From: an uncultured Bacteroidota bacterium
GTDB taxonomy: Bacteria; Bacteroidota; Bacteroidia; 2-12-FULL-35-15
Direction of reading: 5' to 3'
Length of the DNA: 43,867 bases
Assembly (NCBI GenBank): GCA_903919535.1
Contig: CAIXIP010000084.1
Coordinates: 1-43,867, forward strand
Position numbers and translations under genes: made by a program. The notes under the pieces are model-generated. The model worked only from the letters and a program-made list of their open reading frames with translations, did not search any database and was not told the origin of the DNA. Every line of letters starts with the position of its first letter. Position 1 is the stretch's first letter. Below, piece after piece: positions 9,910-17,853 of this stretch.

Positions 9910-12029
9910 TAAATCAATTGCAAAATAATTTGTGTGCCTTTAATAAAAGTTGCTCCTGCTTGAATTGACTGTGTTGCAACAGAGCCACTGCCAATAATTT
10001 TAACTCTCAAACCTTTGGGTTCTAATAAAAACAAAACATCTCTTGCAGTCATTCCTGTTAAATCTGGAATAATATTTTTCTTCAAATCATTCTCAATTTT
10101 CTGTGATGACAATCTAATTGATGTAGAATCTTTCATAGTGCTTAAAACCCAATCCGCTTTCAAATCAGTTGATTGATTTTTAATTTTTAATTTGGTTAAT
10201 ACATTTTGAATTTCTTTTTGGCAGCCATTTTTTACTGATGGTGCTTTAACAGCAAATTCTGATTGTTTTGAATTTATTTCTTTATGAATCTCTAAACTTG
10301 TTGAATATACTTTATCAGCTACATCCTTAAACACAGGACCTGCTACAACACCCCCATAGTATGCGTCACCACTAGGTGCACTAATTACAACAATGCATGA
10401 ATACTTTGGATTATCTGCCGGGAAATACCCTACAAATGAGGCTTGGTAAGTCATTTTACCATTTACTATTCCCATTTGTGCTGTTCCGGTTTTTCCAGCA
10501 ATTTGATAATTCGCTGACTTCAAACTTTTTCCGGTCCCTCTTAATACAACACCTTCCATCATTGACTTCGCCTTATTGACAGTACTTTGAGAACAGATAG
10601 ATGGATTAATAACTTCCGGTTCAAATATTTTTGTAGCCTTTCCTCTATTATGAATTTCTTTAACAAACATTGGTCGCATCATTTTTCCGTTGTTTGCAAT
10701 AGCACTATAAAAATTCAAGATCTGTAATGGAGTGATTCTTGATTCGTACCCATAACTAATCCAAGGCAAAGTAATTGCTGACCATGTTTTATCCTCTGTA
10801 TTTTTTATGTATGGATTTGCTTCACCCGGAATCGTAATATTAAGCTTAGAGTTTAATCCCATTTTATACAACCTATCGATGTATTTTTGCGGATCCTTTG
10901 CGTAATAACGCGTAATGATTTTTGTAACTCCAACATTTGACGATTGTTCAAAAACTTCCTGAACTGATATTCTGCTTTTCTCAGGATGATGCGAATCATG
11001 CACCGGCTTACCACTATAAAAACAAGTACCATCACCAATATCAATAATCTCATTTAGGCTAACATTAAAATCTTCCATAGCTGCAACAAGCGAAGGCAAT
11101 TTGAATGTAGAACCAGGTACTGTTGCAACACCAACAGCATAATTCAAATTTTCCATGTAAATGGAAGTGTCTTTACTATTTCGTGTCAGATTTGCAATTG
11201 CTTTAATTTCTCCAGTTTTAATTTCCATTAATACCAAACAACCATGATCGGCACCATGTTTCCTCAAGCAATTCATTAATGAATTTTCAGCAACATCCTG
11301 TACATTGATATCAATTGTAGAAACTATATCAGCCCCATCTTCCGGATCTACTTCGTTATCGTCATTTATCGGACGCCAAACATTTCCAGCAATTTTTTGC
11401 ATCAATCTGTGACCGCTTGTTCCTTCTAGATAATTATTGTACGCAACTTCCATCCCATAGGACTTGCCGGTTCCGTTATCATTTAACTTACCAATGGTTC
11501 GTGCAGCAAGGAATTGAAAGGGCCGTTCACGTTTGTTAGTTTGCAGATAAACAAATCCACCACGATTTTTTCCTTTACGGAGAATCGGGAACTTTTTCAT
11601 TTTTTGCAAATTCGTATAAGAGACATCTTTTTGCAAAAGCACCCACCGATCTCCTCCTTTGCGAGCCTTTACTAAATCTTTTCTATACTCTTTCCAAGTT
11701 TTATCCTGAAACAAATTCGACAACGAAATAGACAATGAATCAACATTATCATCAAATATTTCTTGAGTAATTGCATCTGTATTTACATCCATACCTACTT
11801 CATAGTAGGGCAAAGAAGTAGCCAACAAACTTCCATTTGAGTCATAAATATTTCCACGAACTGCTTCGATATCAAAAAACTTGGTTAAAAAGCTTTCTGC
11901 TTGAGCCCTATATTTGTCGCCATCAACAAATTGAATGATGCATATTTTGGAAATTATAGCGACACCAAAAAGACATATAATAAAATATATGAGATATACA
12001 CGCCACAGTATGTCTTTTTTCGCTTCCAA
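9909..12029 (-). CDS. ftsI: Septal peptidoglycan transpeptidase FtsI (PBP3) with PASTA domain
   Basis: This class B penicillin-binding protein crosslinks septal peptidoglycan with FtsW. The 706-residue protein has one N-terminal membrane anchor (about residues 11-30), a PBP dimer domain starting near the RGNIYD motif (58-63), and a transpeptidase domain with the catalytic triads S307-T-F-K310, S363-S-N365 and K513-T-G515. After a linker, residues of about 645-706 form a single PASTA domain (IPDLTGMTARDVLFLL...). The start is TTG (12027-12029), four bases after the ftsL-like stop; no ATG precedes the membrane anchor. PASTA on FtsI is known from Bacteroidota but unusual for Gram-negatives in general. 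Confidence 0.95.
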   Translation of the reverse strand: MEAKKDILWRVYLIYFIICLFGVAIISKICIIQFVDGDKYRAQAESFLTKFFDIEAVRGNIYDSNGSLLATSLPYYEVGMDVNTDAITQEIFDDNVDSLSISLSNLFQDKTWKEYRKDLVKARKGGDRWVLLQKDVSYTNLQKMKKFPILRKGKNRGGFVYLQTNKRERPFQFLAARTIGKLNDNGTGKSYGMEVAYNNYLEGTSGHRLMQKIAGNVWRPINDDNEVDPEDGADIVSTIDINVQDVAENSLMNCLRKHGADHGCLVLMEIKTGEIKAIANLTRNSKDTSIYMENLNYAVGVATVPGSTFKLPSLVAAMEDFNVSLNEIIDIGDGTCFYSGKPVHDSHHPEKSRISVQEVFEQSSNVGVTKIITRYYAKDPQKYIDRLYKMGLNSKLNITIPGEANPYIKNTEDKTWSAITLPWISYGYESRITPLQILNFYSAIANNGKMMRPMFVKEIHNRGKATKIFEPEVINPSICSQSTVNKAKSMMEGVVLRGTGKSLKSANYQIAGKTGTAQMGIVNGKMTYQASFVGYFPADNPKYSCIVVISAPSGDAYYGGVVAGPVFKDVADKVYSTSLEIHKEINSKQSEFAVKAPSVKNGCQKEIQNVLTKLKIKNQSTDLKADWVLSTMKDSTSIRLSSQKIENDLKKNIIPDLTGMTARDVLFLLEPKGLRVKIIGSGSVATQSIQAGATFIKGTQIILQLI

Positions 12030-12033
12030 TTAT

Positions 12034-12450
12034 TTAATCTTTTTGAGGGGTTGGGTTAACTATTTTTACTAAAATCTTTTTAGGAGACACCACCGACTCC
12101 TTTATTCCTGTTAGCTGCAAAGCCAATGCTTTTGCCACTTCAGTTTGTTTACTTTTTATTACTAATGAATCTTTTACAACTATATATTGAGTTCTTAATT
12201 CTTTTATTTCATTTGTCAAGCGATTTACTTTTCTTACTTGATCATCTGCATAATATCCATTAGCTATATAACATATAGCGAGAAAAGACAAGAAAATAAT
12301 AAAAGGCAAATTCTTAAGTGTCGTTTCTTTTGAAAGAAAACTTCCACTCACAACGTTAGCAACAGAGCGCACCACTTTACTTTCCTTTACAGGAGCTTCA
12401 GCTTTTTGCGGCTCTTCCGCTTTTGGTTGTTCTTTGAATTTATTACCCAT
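12034..12450 (-). CDS. ftsL: FtsL-like divisome protein
   Basis: This small bitopic protein of 138 residues fits FtsL by size, topology and position between rsmH and ftsI. It has a charged N-terminal cytoplasmic region of about 48 residues rich in Lys, Glu and Pro, one membrane helix at about 49-67, and then a segment with heptad-like spacing (VRKVNRLTNEIKELRTQY) expected to form a coiled coil with FtsB/FtsQ. FtsL sequences diverge strongly, so the call rests mainly on context. The cytoplasmic tail is longer than in E. coli FtsL. Its ATG overlaps the rsmH stop as TAATG. Confidence 0.8.
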   Translation of the reverse strand: MGNKFKEQPKAEEPQKAEAPVKESKVVRSVANVVSGSFLSKETTLKNLPFIIFLSFLAICYIANGYYADDQVRKVNRLTNEIKELRTQYIVVKDSLVIKSKQTEVAKALALQLTGIKESVVSPKKILVKIVNPTPQKD

Positions 12451-13346
12451 TATTTTTTTTCTGCTATCCTTAATTTTGCACTTCGCGCCCTGCTATTTTC
12501 TTCATTTTCCTTTTCAGTCGGAACAACTGGTTTCCTTGTTATTTGTTTAAAAGGCGTTAACTGATTACCAAAAAAATCTTTATCCACTTCACCCTCAAAC
12601 TTTCCGCTACGCATTATATTTTTCACCAATCGATCTTCTAAAGAATGATATGCTATAACTACTAATCGCCCTCCCGGCTTTAAAACCTCTAAACTTTGTG
12701 TCAATAAATCCTTTAACACATCTAACTCCTTATTCACCTCAATCCTTAATGCTTGAAACACTTGTGCGAAATATTGATTTTCGCGACCTCGCCTAACACA
12801 CTTTTCAATTGCTACCTTCAAATCATTAACGGTTTCAATTTGCTTCTCTTTTCTTGCATGAAAAATTACGTAAGCTAACCTTCCTGCATTTTCAACTTCT
12901 CCATACAATTTGAAAATCCGTTTCAAATCTTCTTCACTATAAGTATTTAATATATCTGCAGCAGTTAGCTTGTCATTTTGATCCATTCGCATATCCAACT
13001 TTGCATCAAAACGAGTAGAAAAACCTCTTCCTGCTTCGTCAAACTGATGAGACGAAACACCTAAATCTGCTAGCAAACCATCAACAGGCAAAGCGTTGTA
13101 CATTTTCAGGAAATTTTTGAGATACCTAAAATTTTGTCTGATGAGAACAAATCTCTCATCAACGATATTATTTTTTATTGCATCTTCATCCTGATCAAAA
13201 GCATACAACTTACCAGTTGTTAGATGCTTTAAAATCTCTCTAGAATGACCTCCCCCGCCAAAAGTTACATCAACATAAATACCTTTAGGATCAATGTTCA
13301 AACCTTCAATACACTCTTTTAAAAGAACGGGGTTATGATATTCCAT
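12450..13346 (-). CDS. rsmH: 16S rRNA (cytosine-1402-N4)-methyltransferase RsmH
   Basis: RsmH (MraW) methylates N4 of C1402 in the ribosomal P site using S-adenosylmethionine. The 298-residue protein opens with YHNPVLLKECIEGL and shows the SAM-binding VDVTFGGGGHSREIL segment near residue 25, LADLGVSSHQFDEAGRGFS near residue 93, DMRMDQ near 117, and the C-terminal AYHSLEDRLVKN followed by NSRARSAKLRIAE. All are hallmark RsmH motifs. It is joined to mraZ upstream and to the ftsL-like gene downstream by TAATG overlaps. Confidence 0.97.
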   Translation of the reverse strand: MEYHNPVLLKECIEGLNIDPKGIYVDVTFGGGGHSREILKHLTTGKLYAFDQDEDAIKNNIVDERFVLIRQNFRYLKNFLKMYNALPVDGLLADLGVSSHQFDEAGRGFSTRFDAKLDMRMDQNDKLTAADILNTYSEEDLKRIFKLYGEVENAGRLAYVIFHARKEKQIETVNDLKVAIEKCVRRGRENQYFAQVFQALRIEVNKELDVLKDLLTQSLEVLKPGGRLVVIAYHSLEDRLVKNIMRSGKFEGEVDKDFFGNQLTPFKQITRKPVVPTEKENEENSRARSAKLRIAEKK

Positions 13347-13813
13347 TATTCTGCAGTTGTAGGATTAATTCCTCCCATTACATCTTCAGCCAATTTTTCA
13401 AAATCGGTTGTTCCATCATTAATAAACTTCTCGTATGCTTTGGTATCCCAAATTTCAATTCGATCCCCTGCGGCTGCCATCATTACATTTTTTGAGATCC
13501 CGGAAAAAGTCATCATGTCTTTCGAGATTAATAAACGCCCAGCCGAATCAAGCTCCACAGGAACAACACCGTAATTAAACATTCGGATAAACTCCACATT
13601 CTTCTTCACAAACTTGTTCAGTTTATTTACCTCTTTCACCATTTCATTCCATGTTGCTGTAGGAAACAACTCCAAGGACTTGCTGAATATGCTTCGTTTC
13701 ATCACAAATCCTCCTTTCAACTCTTTTGCAAGTTGTTTTTTGAAGGCAACAGGAAGCATTACACGTCCCTTCGCGTCAGCATTACACTCATATACTCCAA
13801 ACAGACTACTCAT
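13346..13813 (-). CDS. mraZ: Transcriptional regulator MraZ
   Basis: MraZ is an AbrB-like DNA-binding protein that in studied bacteria regulates its own dcw operon. The protein (155 residues from this start) has two SpoVT/AbrB-type halves: the first around FGVYECNADAKGRVMLPVAF (residues 4-23) and the second around VPVELDSAGRLLISKDM. The ATG at 13811-13813 is chosen because the conserved N-terminus (MSSLFG) starts there; a GTG at 13879 in the same frame would add 22 residues that overlap the putative MraZ operator and do not resemble the family. mraZ is the first gene of the cluster. Confidence 0.95.
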   Translation of the reverse strand: MSSLFGVYECNADAKGRVMLPVAFKKQLAKELKGGFVMKRSIFSKSLELFPTATWNEMVKEVNKLNKFVKKNVEFIRMFNYGVVPVELDSAGRLLISKDMMTFSGISKNVMMAAAGDRIEIWDTKAYEKFINDGTTDFEKLAEDVMGGINPTTAE

Positions 13814-13849
13814 AGCGGTTTTATCCTTTGTGGGGTAAAAATAACGAAA

Positions 13850-13879
13850 GTTTTCCCACTTTTTACCACAATTTCCCAC
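13850..13879 (-). promoter_or_regulatory. Three MraZ-type operator boxes, 10-bp spaced
   Basis: On the minus strand three consecutive 10-bp units occur: GTGGGAAATT, GTGGTAAAAA, GTGGGAAAAC. MraZ is known to bind direct repeats of a TGGGN core separated by five bases upstream of mraZ, giving exactly this 10-bp period. The boxes lie 37-66 bases before the mraZ ATG. The middle box deviates (GGT instead of GGG). I could not recognise a confident promoter next to them. Confidence 0.85.
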
Positions 13880-14095
13880 TTTGTTGAAAACTTTTAGGTT
13901 ATCGACAAACCATTAACATTTTTTTTAGATTTGTTAAAATAAACAAACCAGCCGGAAATGCCTTACCAATAAAACATTCAAAAAATATTAAGAGATTTTT
14001 TTGATTGCCATTTATTCACAAAAAAATAAATATGCAGCTGAAAATTTTCCGGTTTTCAATTTGAATCATTTTTTATTTAGAATGAAATGGAAAAC

Positions 14096-14103
14096 TATCT
14101 TTG
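14096..14103 (+). promoter_or_regulatory. Bacteroidota -7 element (TATCTTTG) at pabB
   Basis: TATCTTTG matches the Bacteroidota -7 consensus TAnnTTTG exactly. No good TTG element is seen 17-23 bases upstream. The motif overlaps the TTG start codon proposed for pabB, so either the transcript is leaderless from GTG 14107 or translation starts slightly later. Confidence 0.55.
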
Positions 14104-15417
14104 CATGTGCTTCAAAAAATCACATATAAAAATTCAGACAACGACTTTGATATCAATATTGAAGTACTTAGCAGCCGTTTTGACCGCATTTGCTTCTTTG
14201 AATCAAACAAAAAAGCAAACAACAATAAAAACTTATATTCCTCTAAAATTGTTGCTATTGGAGCAAATGAAGAACTAATCATAAAAAAAACAGGGACTGC
14301 ATTATCTGAATTGCAAGAATTTTACGATAAAAAAAAAGGTTGGCTCTTCGGATTTTTTAGCTACGATTTAAAAAATGAAATTGAAGAATTAACTTCTAAA
14401 AATACAGACAACATTAAATTCCCTTTGCTTCATTTTTTTTCTCCAAAAGTTGTCTTACAAATTGAAAATGAAATTACTTTTCTTTTTTACGATGATGATT
14501 TTATTTCAAAATCGGAAGCGGAAGAAATATACATATTGAGTCTTTCTCCCTCGAATCATCATTATAAAGAGGGATTAAAAAAAATAAATATTCAATCAAA
14601 AATTACGAAGGAAGAATACATTGATTCAGTAAATCAACTTAAAAACCATATCCTTAAAGGAGATATCTACGAGATCAATTTTTGTCAAGAATATTTTGCG
14701 ACAAATGCGGAACTAAACCCTGTCCAAATTTTCAAAAAACTAAACTCCATTTCTCAAGCTCCCTTTGCGGCTTTTTGCAAGTTTTCAGAGCACTATTTAA
14801 TATGTTCGAGTCCCGAACGATTTTTACAAAAACGGGGGAACACTTTAATTTCACAGCCTATAAAAGGAACTACAAAACGCTCAGAAAACAAATATGAAGA
14901 TGAGGAATTAAAAAATCAATTATATAGAAATCAAAAAGAACGCAGTGAAAATGTAATGATCGTTGACCTTGTTCGGAATGACCTCTCGCGCATTGCAGAG
15001 CGAGGAACTGTTAATGTGGATGAATTATTTGAGATTTACAGCTTCAAGCAAGTTCATCAAATGATCTCAACAATAAGTTGTAAACTGAAAAACAACATTC
15101 CCTTTTCTGAAATTATAAAAGCGACATTTCCTATGGGATCAATGACAGGTGCCCCAAAAGTAAGCGCTATGAAATTGATAGATGAATTTGAAAGCACAAA
15201 ACGAGGATTATATTCCGGAGCAGTTGGTTATATAGCTCCTAATGGCGATTTTGATTTCAACGTAATTATCCGAAGCATTTTATATAATAAGGAAAACAAA
15301 TATCTATCTCTTATGGTTGGCAGTGCAATTACAGATAAGTCCACTGCGCAACTCGAATATGATGAGTGCTTGTTAAAAGCGAAAGCGATGTTCGATGTAC
15401 TTCAAATCTCTTTTTAA
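14101..15417 (+). CDS. pabB: Aminodeoxychorismate synthase component I PabB-like
   Basis: This chorismate-binding enzyme aminates chorismate to 4-amino-4-deoxychorismate for folate synthesis. It has 438 residues if started at TTG. The C-terminal catalytic half carries the family motifs: PIKGT (253-257), ENVMIVDLVRND, and TFPMGSMTGAPKVSAM. The lysine in PIKGT (K255) is the residue used by PabB; anthranilate synthase TrpE has alanine there, so PabB is favoured. No glutamine amidotransferase partner gene is adjacent. The start is uncertain: there is no in-frame ATG near the N-terminus; TTG 14101 or GTG 14107 gives a normal N-terminal length before the conserved RICFFESN segment. Confidence 0.88.
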   Translation: MHVLQKITYKNSDNDFDINIEVLSSRFDRICFFESNKKANNNKNLYSSKIVAIGANEELIIKKTGTALSELQEFYDKKKGWLFGFFSYDLKNEIEELTSKNTDNIKFPLLHFFSPKVVLQIENEITFLFYDDDFISKSEAEEIYILSLSPSNHHYKEGLKKINIQSKITKEEYIDSVNQLKNHILKGDIYEINFCQEYFATNAELNPVQIFKKLNSISQAPFAAFCKFSEHYLICSSPERFLQKRGNTLISQPIKGTTKRSENKYEDEELKNQLYRNQKERSENVMIVDLVRNDLSRIAERGTVNVDELFEIYSFKQVHQMISTISCKLKNNIPFSEIIKATFPMGSMTGAPKVSAMKLIDEFESTKRGLYSGAVGYIAPNGDFDFNVIIRSILYNKENKYLSLMVGSAITDKSTAQLEYDECLLKAKAMFDVLQISF

Positions 15418-15418
15418 T

Positions 15419-15426
15419 TAACTTTG
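15419..15426 (+). promoter_or_regulatory. Candidate -7 element (TAACTTTG) at tilS
   Basis: TAACTTTG lies between the pabB stop and the tilS ATG, with only four bases between its last G and the ATG. If used, the tilS transcript would start at or next to the start codon. No TTG element is visible at the usual distance upstream. Confidence 0.4.
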
Positions 15427-15430
15427 CTAA

Positions 15431-16783
15431 ATGCTTCAGTCCTTTAAATCATTCATCAAAAAAGAAAATCTTTTCAACCTTTCTGATAAAATACTTTTGA
15501 CGGTTAGTGGAGGTATCGATTCAGTTGTAATGTGTGAACTTTTTTACCAGTCAAAAATAAATTTTGGTATCGCACATTGTAACTTTCAGTTACGAAATAA
15601 GGAAAGCGATAAAGATGAATTATTCGTAGAGGCATTAGCAGAAAAATACGGTGTTCCATTTCACTCTGTATCTTTCAACACTTCAGTTTACGCTAAAAAA
15701 AACAAATTATCAATACAAGTTGCCGCCCGACAATTACGTTATGATTGGTTTGAAGAGATTAGGGAGCAATTCAATTTCAAATTTATTGCAACAGCTCATC
15801 ATCAGGATGATTCTATTGAAACTTTTTTTATCAATATTATTCGAGGAACAGGAATTTCTGGTTTACATGGAATCTTACCAAAACATGGTAAAATTATCAG
15901 ACCATTGCTTTTTACAAACAAAAATGAAATTGAAGTTTTTTCTAAAAAAAATAAATTAAAGTATCGTGAAGATAGCAGTAACGCTTCTGATAAATATTTA
16001 AGAAACAAAATTCGACATCACATTATTCCGGTTTTGAAAGAAGTAAATCCTAATCTTGAAGAGACTATTGACAATAACATTAAGCACATCCGCGATGTCG
16101 AACATATCTACAAAAAAGAGATTGAGAACAAACGTAAAAAAATCGTAAAACAAGAAAAAGGAAACGATACAATTTCAATCGAAAAACTTAAAAAACTATC
16201 TCCGATTTCAACTTATTTATTTGAATTTTTAAAACCTTATAATTTCAATTCAACGGTAGCCAATGAAATTATCGAATCCTTGAATGCCGAATCGGGGAAA
16301 CAATTTTTTTCAGAGACACATCGATTAATAAAAGATAGAGATAATTTAATTATTGACAATAGAAATAAAACTAAAGACATAATTTCCAAGGCTCCAAATT
16401 CAAGTCTAAATTTCTTAGTAAAAAAAAGTCAGAAAGAATTAGCGTTAAATGACATTCAATTACTATTAAACTCTGAGCTAAGAACAAAAACGGTTGGCAT
16501 TCCAAAAGATAATTCAATTGCTTGTATAGATTATGACAAACTCGAATTTCCACTTGAAATCCGCAAATGGGAAAAAGGCGATTTTTTCTATCCATTGGGA
16601 ATGAAAGGGAAAAAACTTGTCAGTGATTTTTTCATCGATAAAAAACTGTCCCTAAAGCAAAAAGAAAGCACTTGGCTATTAACATCTAACAGCAAAATTG
16701 CATGGATTATTGGTCATCGCCTTGATGAACGTTTTAAGATTACTGACAAAACACTGAAAATATATTTTGTAAAAATAGTTTAG
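15431..16783 (+). CDS. tilS: tRNA(Ile)-lysidine synthetase TilS
   Basis: TilS converts C34 of the CAU-anticodon isoleucine tRNA to lysidine with ATP and lysine, letting it read AUA. The 450-residue protein has the N-type ATP pyrophosphatase loop SGGIDS at residues 26-31, followed by GIAHCNFQLR and the ATAHHQDDSIETFFINIIRG segment, all typical of TilS. A middle domain and a C-terminal domain with WEKGDFFYPLGMKGKK and IIGHRLDERFKI complete the long, bacterial-type form. It begins 13 bases after pabB. AUA codons are common in this AT-rich sequence, consistent with need for the enzyme. Confidence 0.95.
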   Translation: MLQSFKSFIKKENLFNLSDKILLTVSGGIDSVVMCELFYQSKINFGIAHCNFQLRNKESDKDELFVEALAEKYGVPFHSVSFNTSVYAKKNKLSIQVAARQLRYDWFEEIREQFNFKFIATAHHQDDSIETFFINIIRGTGISGLHGILPKHGKIIRPLLFTNKNEIEVFSKKNKLKYREDSSNASDKYLRNKIRHHIIPVLKEVNPNLEETIDNNIKHIRDVEHIYKKEIENKRKKIVKQEKGNDTISIEKLKKLSPISTYLFEFLKPYNFNSTVANEIIESLNAESGKQFFSETHRLIKDRDNLIIDNRNKTKDIISKAPNSSLNFLVKKSQKELALNDIQLLLNSELRTKTVGIPKDNSIACIDYDKLEFPLEIRKWEKGDFFYPLGMKGKKLVSDFFIDKKLSLKQKESTWLLTSNSKIAWIIGHRLDERFKITDKTLKIYFVKIV

Positions 16784-16796
16784 TAGCGTAACTTTG
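16766..16796 (+). promoter_or_regulatory. Bacteroidota promoter (TTTG-N19-TAACTTTG)
   Basis: TTTG at 16766-16769 and TAACTTTG at 16789-16796 are separated by 19 bases, an exact match to the Bacteroidota vegetative promoter. Only seven bases separate the -7 box from the ATG at 16804, so the message should be leaderless or nearly so. The -33 element lies inside the last codons of tilS. Confidence 0.75.
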
Positions 16797-16803
16797 AAAT
16801 CCC

Positions 16804-17352
16804 ATGGAAGAAAAAGACAAACACCTTTTTGAAGAGAAACAATATATTGGTTATAATAAATGGGCAATCCTTTGGCGAACAGTTTTAGCTTTGTTTTGCT
16901 TTTTGCTTTATTATTGGAGCGAACATCCTAAACCACTCGAAGTTGCTGTAGTAGGTGAAATCCCTTCTTCTCCGGTTGGGGAGGACTCTGGGCAATTGTT
17001 CTTCTTAATGGGTATGATAATTATGGTGCTTTCATTGATCCTAATTTTCGTTTTACATATTCATACAAAAGTAATTGGGAATAGCCTCATCATTGATGGA
17101 CTATGGACATCACGAAAAGTAAAAATTGACCTAAATAGTATTGTCGTAGTGAAAAAAATAAAATACAGCAAGTATTTATTAAATCGCCCAGTTTATAATT
17201 TGCATTTCAAAAACACAATTAGATTTTTTACTCAGGGAAACTACGCAGTAGAGCTTACAGATAAAGATGGACTTAAATATAAAATAGGCAGCCAGAGACC
17301 AGAAGAGCTGAAAGCTGTTTTAGATCACGTTATTTCTAAAAATAAAAATTAG
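16804..17352 (+). CDS. Small membrane protein of unknown function, PH-like C-terminus
   Basis: I do not recognise this 182-residue protein as a named family. After a charged N-terminus of about 19 residues there are two hydrophobic segments (about 19-38 and 61-82) separated by a loop rich in Pro, Gly and Ser. The remaining hundred residues are predicted cytosolic and alternate beta-like strands ending in a helix (RPEELKAVLDHVISK), a layout reminiscent of bacterial PH-like domains attached to membrane anchors; this is inference from pattern only. It has its own strong promoter and is followed by a second small gene of unknown function. No enzyme motif is visible. Confidence 0.8.
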   Translation: MEEKDKHLFEEKQYIGYNKWAILWRTVLALFCFLLYYWSEHPKPLEVAVVGEIPSSPVGEDSGQLFFLMGMIIMVLSLILIFVLHIHTKVIGNSLIIDGLWTSRKVKIDLNSIVVVKKIKYSKYLLNRPVYNLHFKNTIRFFTQGNYAVELTDKDGLKYKIGSQRPEELKAVLDHVISKNKN

Positions 17353-17449
17353 AAATAATTCTACAAATTGAAACTGTTATTTCCTTTGTTCGTAGAAGAA
17401 GCCAAATTCTCCTTTCATTCCTATACACTAACACCTAAATTTAATTTGT

Positions 17450-17749
17450 ATGACAAACACCACACAAAATCACCAGCCAGTAATTATTTCAAAAGAAGAT
17501 GTAAGTGAATTAAAATTTCCGCACGAAGACGTTTTATCAAACAAGGACGCTATAACATTACGCCTCACAAACCTTGAAAAAGCACTAAAACTAGGCAACA
17601 CAGAGAACCACAAAATAAAAATCGTTTTTGAAGATAGTCATGGTTTAAAACAAGTAGAAACCACTATTTGGGGAGTAACCGACAAACGTGTTATTTTAAA
17701 ACAGGGTGTACTTATTCCGATTTCACGAATTCATGAGGTAAAAATATAA
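17450..17749 (+). CDS. Conserved small cytosolic protein of unknown function
   Basis: This 99-residue protein lacks signal peptide, membrane segment and cysteine. It has an N-terminal region (ISKEDVSELKFPHEDVL), a helix-like middle with several leucines, and a C-terminal beta-rich part (KIVFEDSHGLKQVETTIWG, then TDKRVILKQGVLIPISRI) ending with HEVKI. I recall similar short proteins without assigned function in other Bacteroidota, but cannot confirm this here. A terminator follows it. The 97 bases before it contain TTAATTTG just ahead of the ATG, one mismatch from the -7 consensus, and nothing else evident. Confidence 0.8.
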   Translation: MTNTTQNHQPVIISKEDVSELKFPHEDVLSNKDAITLRLTNLEKALKLGNTENHKIKIVFEDSHGLKQVETTIWGVTDKRVILKQGVLIPISRIHEVKI

Positions 17750-17771
17750 CATCAATTACTAATAATATTTT

Positions 17772-17805
17772 AAAAATAGCTCCGAAGTATCGGGGCTATT
17801 TTTTT
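17772..17805 (+). terminator. Rho-independent terminator after the 99-residue gene
   Basis: A hairpin of AAATAGC-t-CCGA against TCGG-g-GCTATTT with an AGTA loop is followed by a run of T. It lies 23 bases after the stop codon and 49 bases before dsbD. Confidence 0.85.
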
Positions 17806-17853
17806 ATCTTTACAGAATATCAAAAGATAATTCTCACATTTATAAATATCTGC

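Noticed and set aside
13814-13879. In-frame GTG extension of mraZ by 22 codons
   Set aside because: The extra residues do not look like MraZ, and the DNA there holds the phased MraZ boxes; the ATG at 13813 matches the family start.
14087-14278. ATG-started reading frame at the beginning of pabB
   Set aside because: It is a different frame from the conserved PabB sequence and ends soon; it is an AT-rich shadow.
14101-15417. Anthranilate synthase TrpE as the identity of pabB
   Set aside because: The active-site motif is PIKGT (lysine), not PIAGT, and no other tryptophan genes are near.
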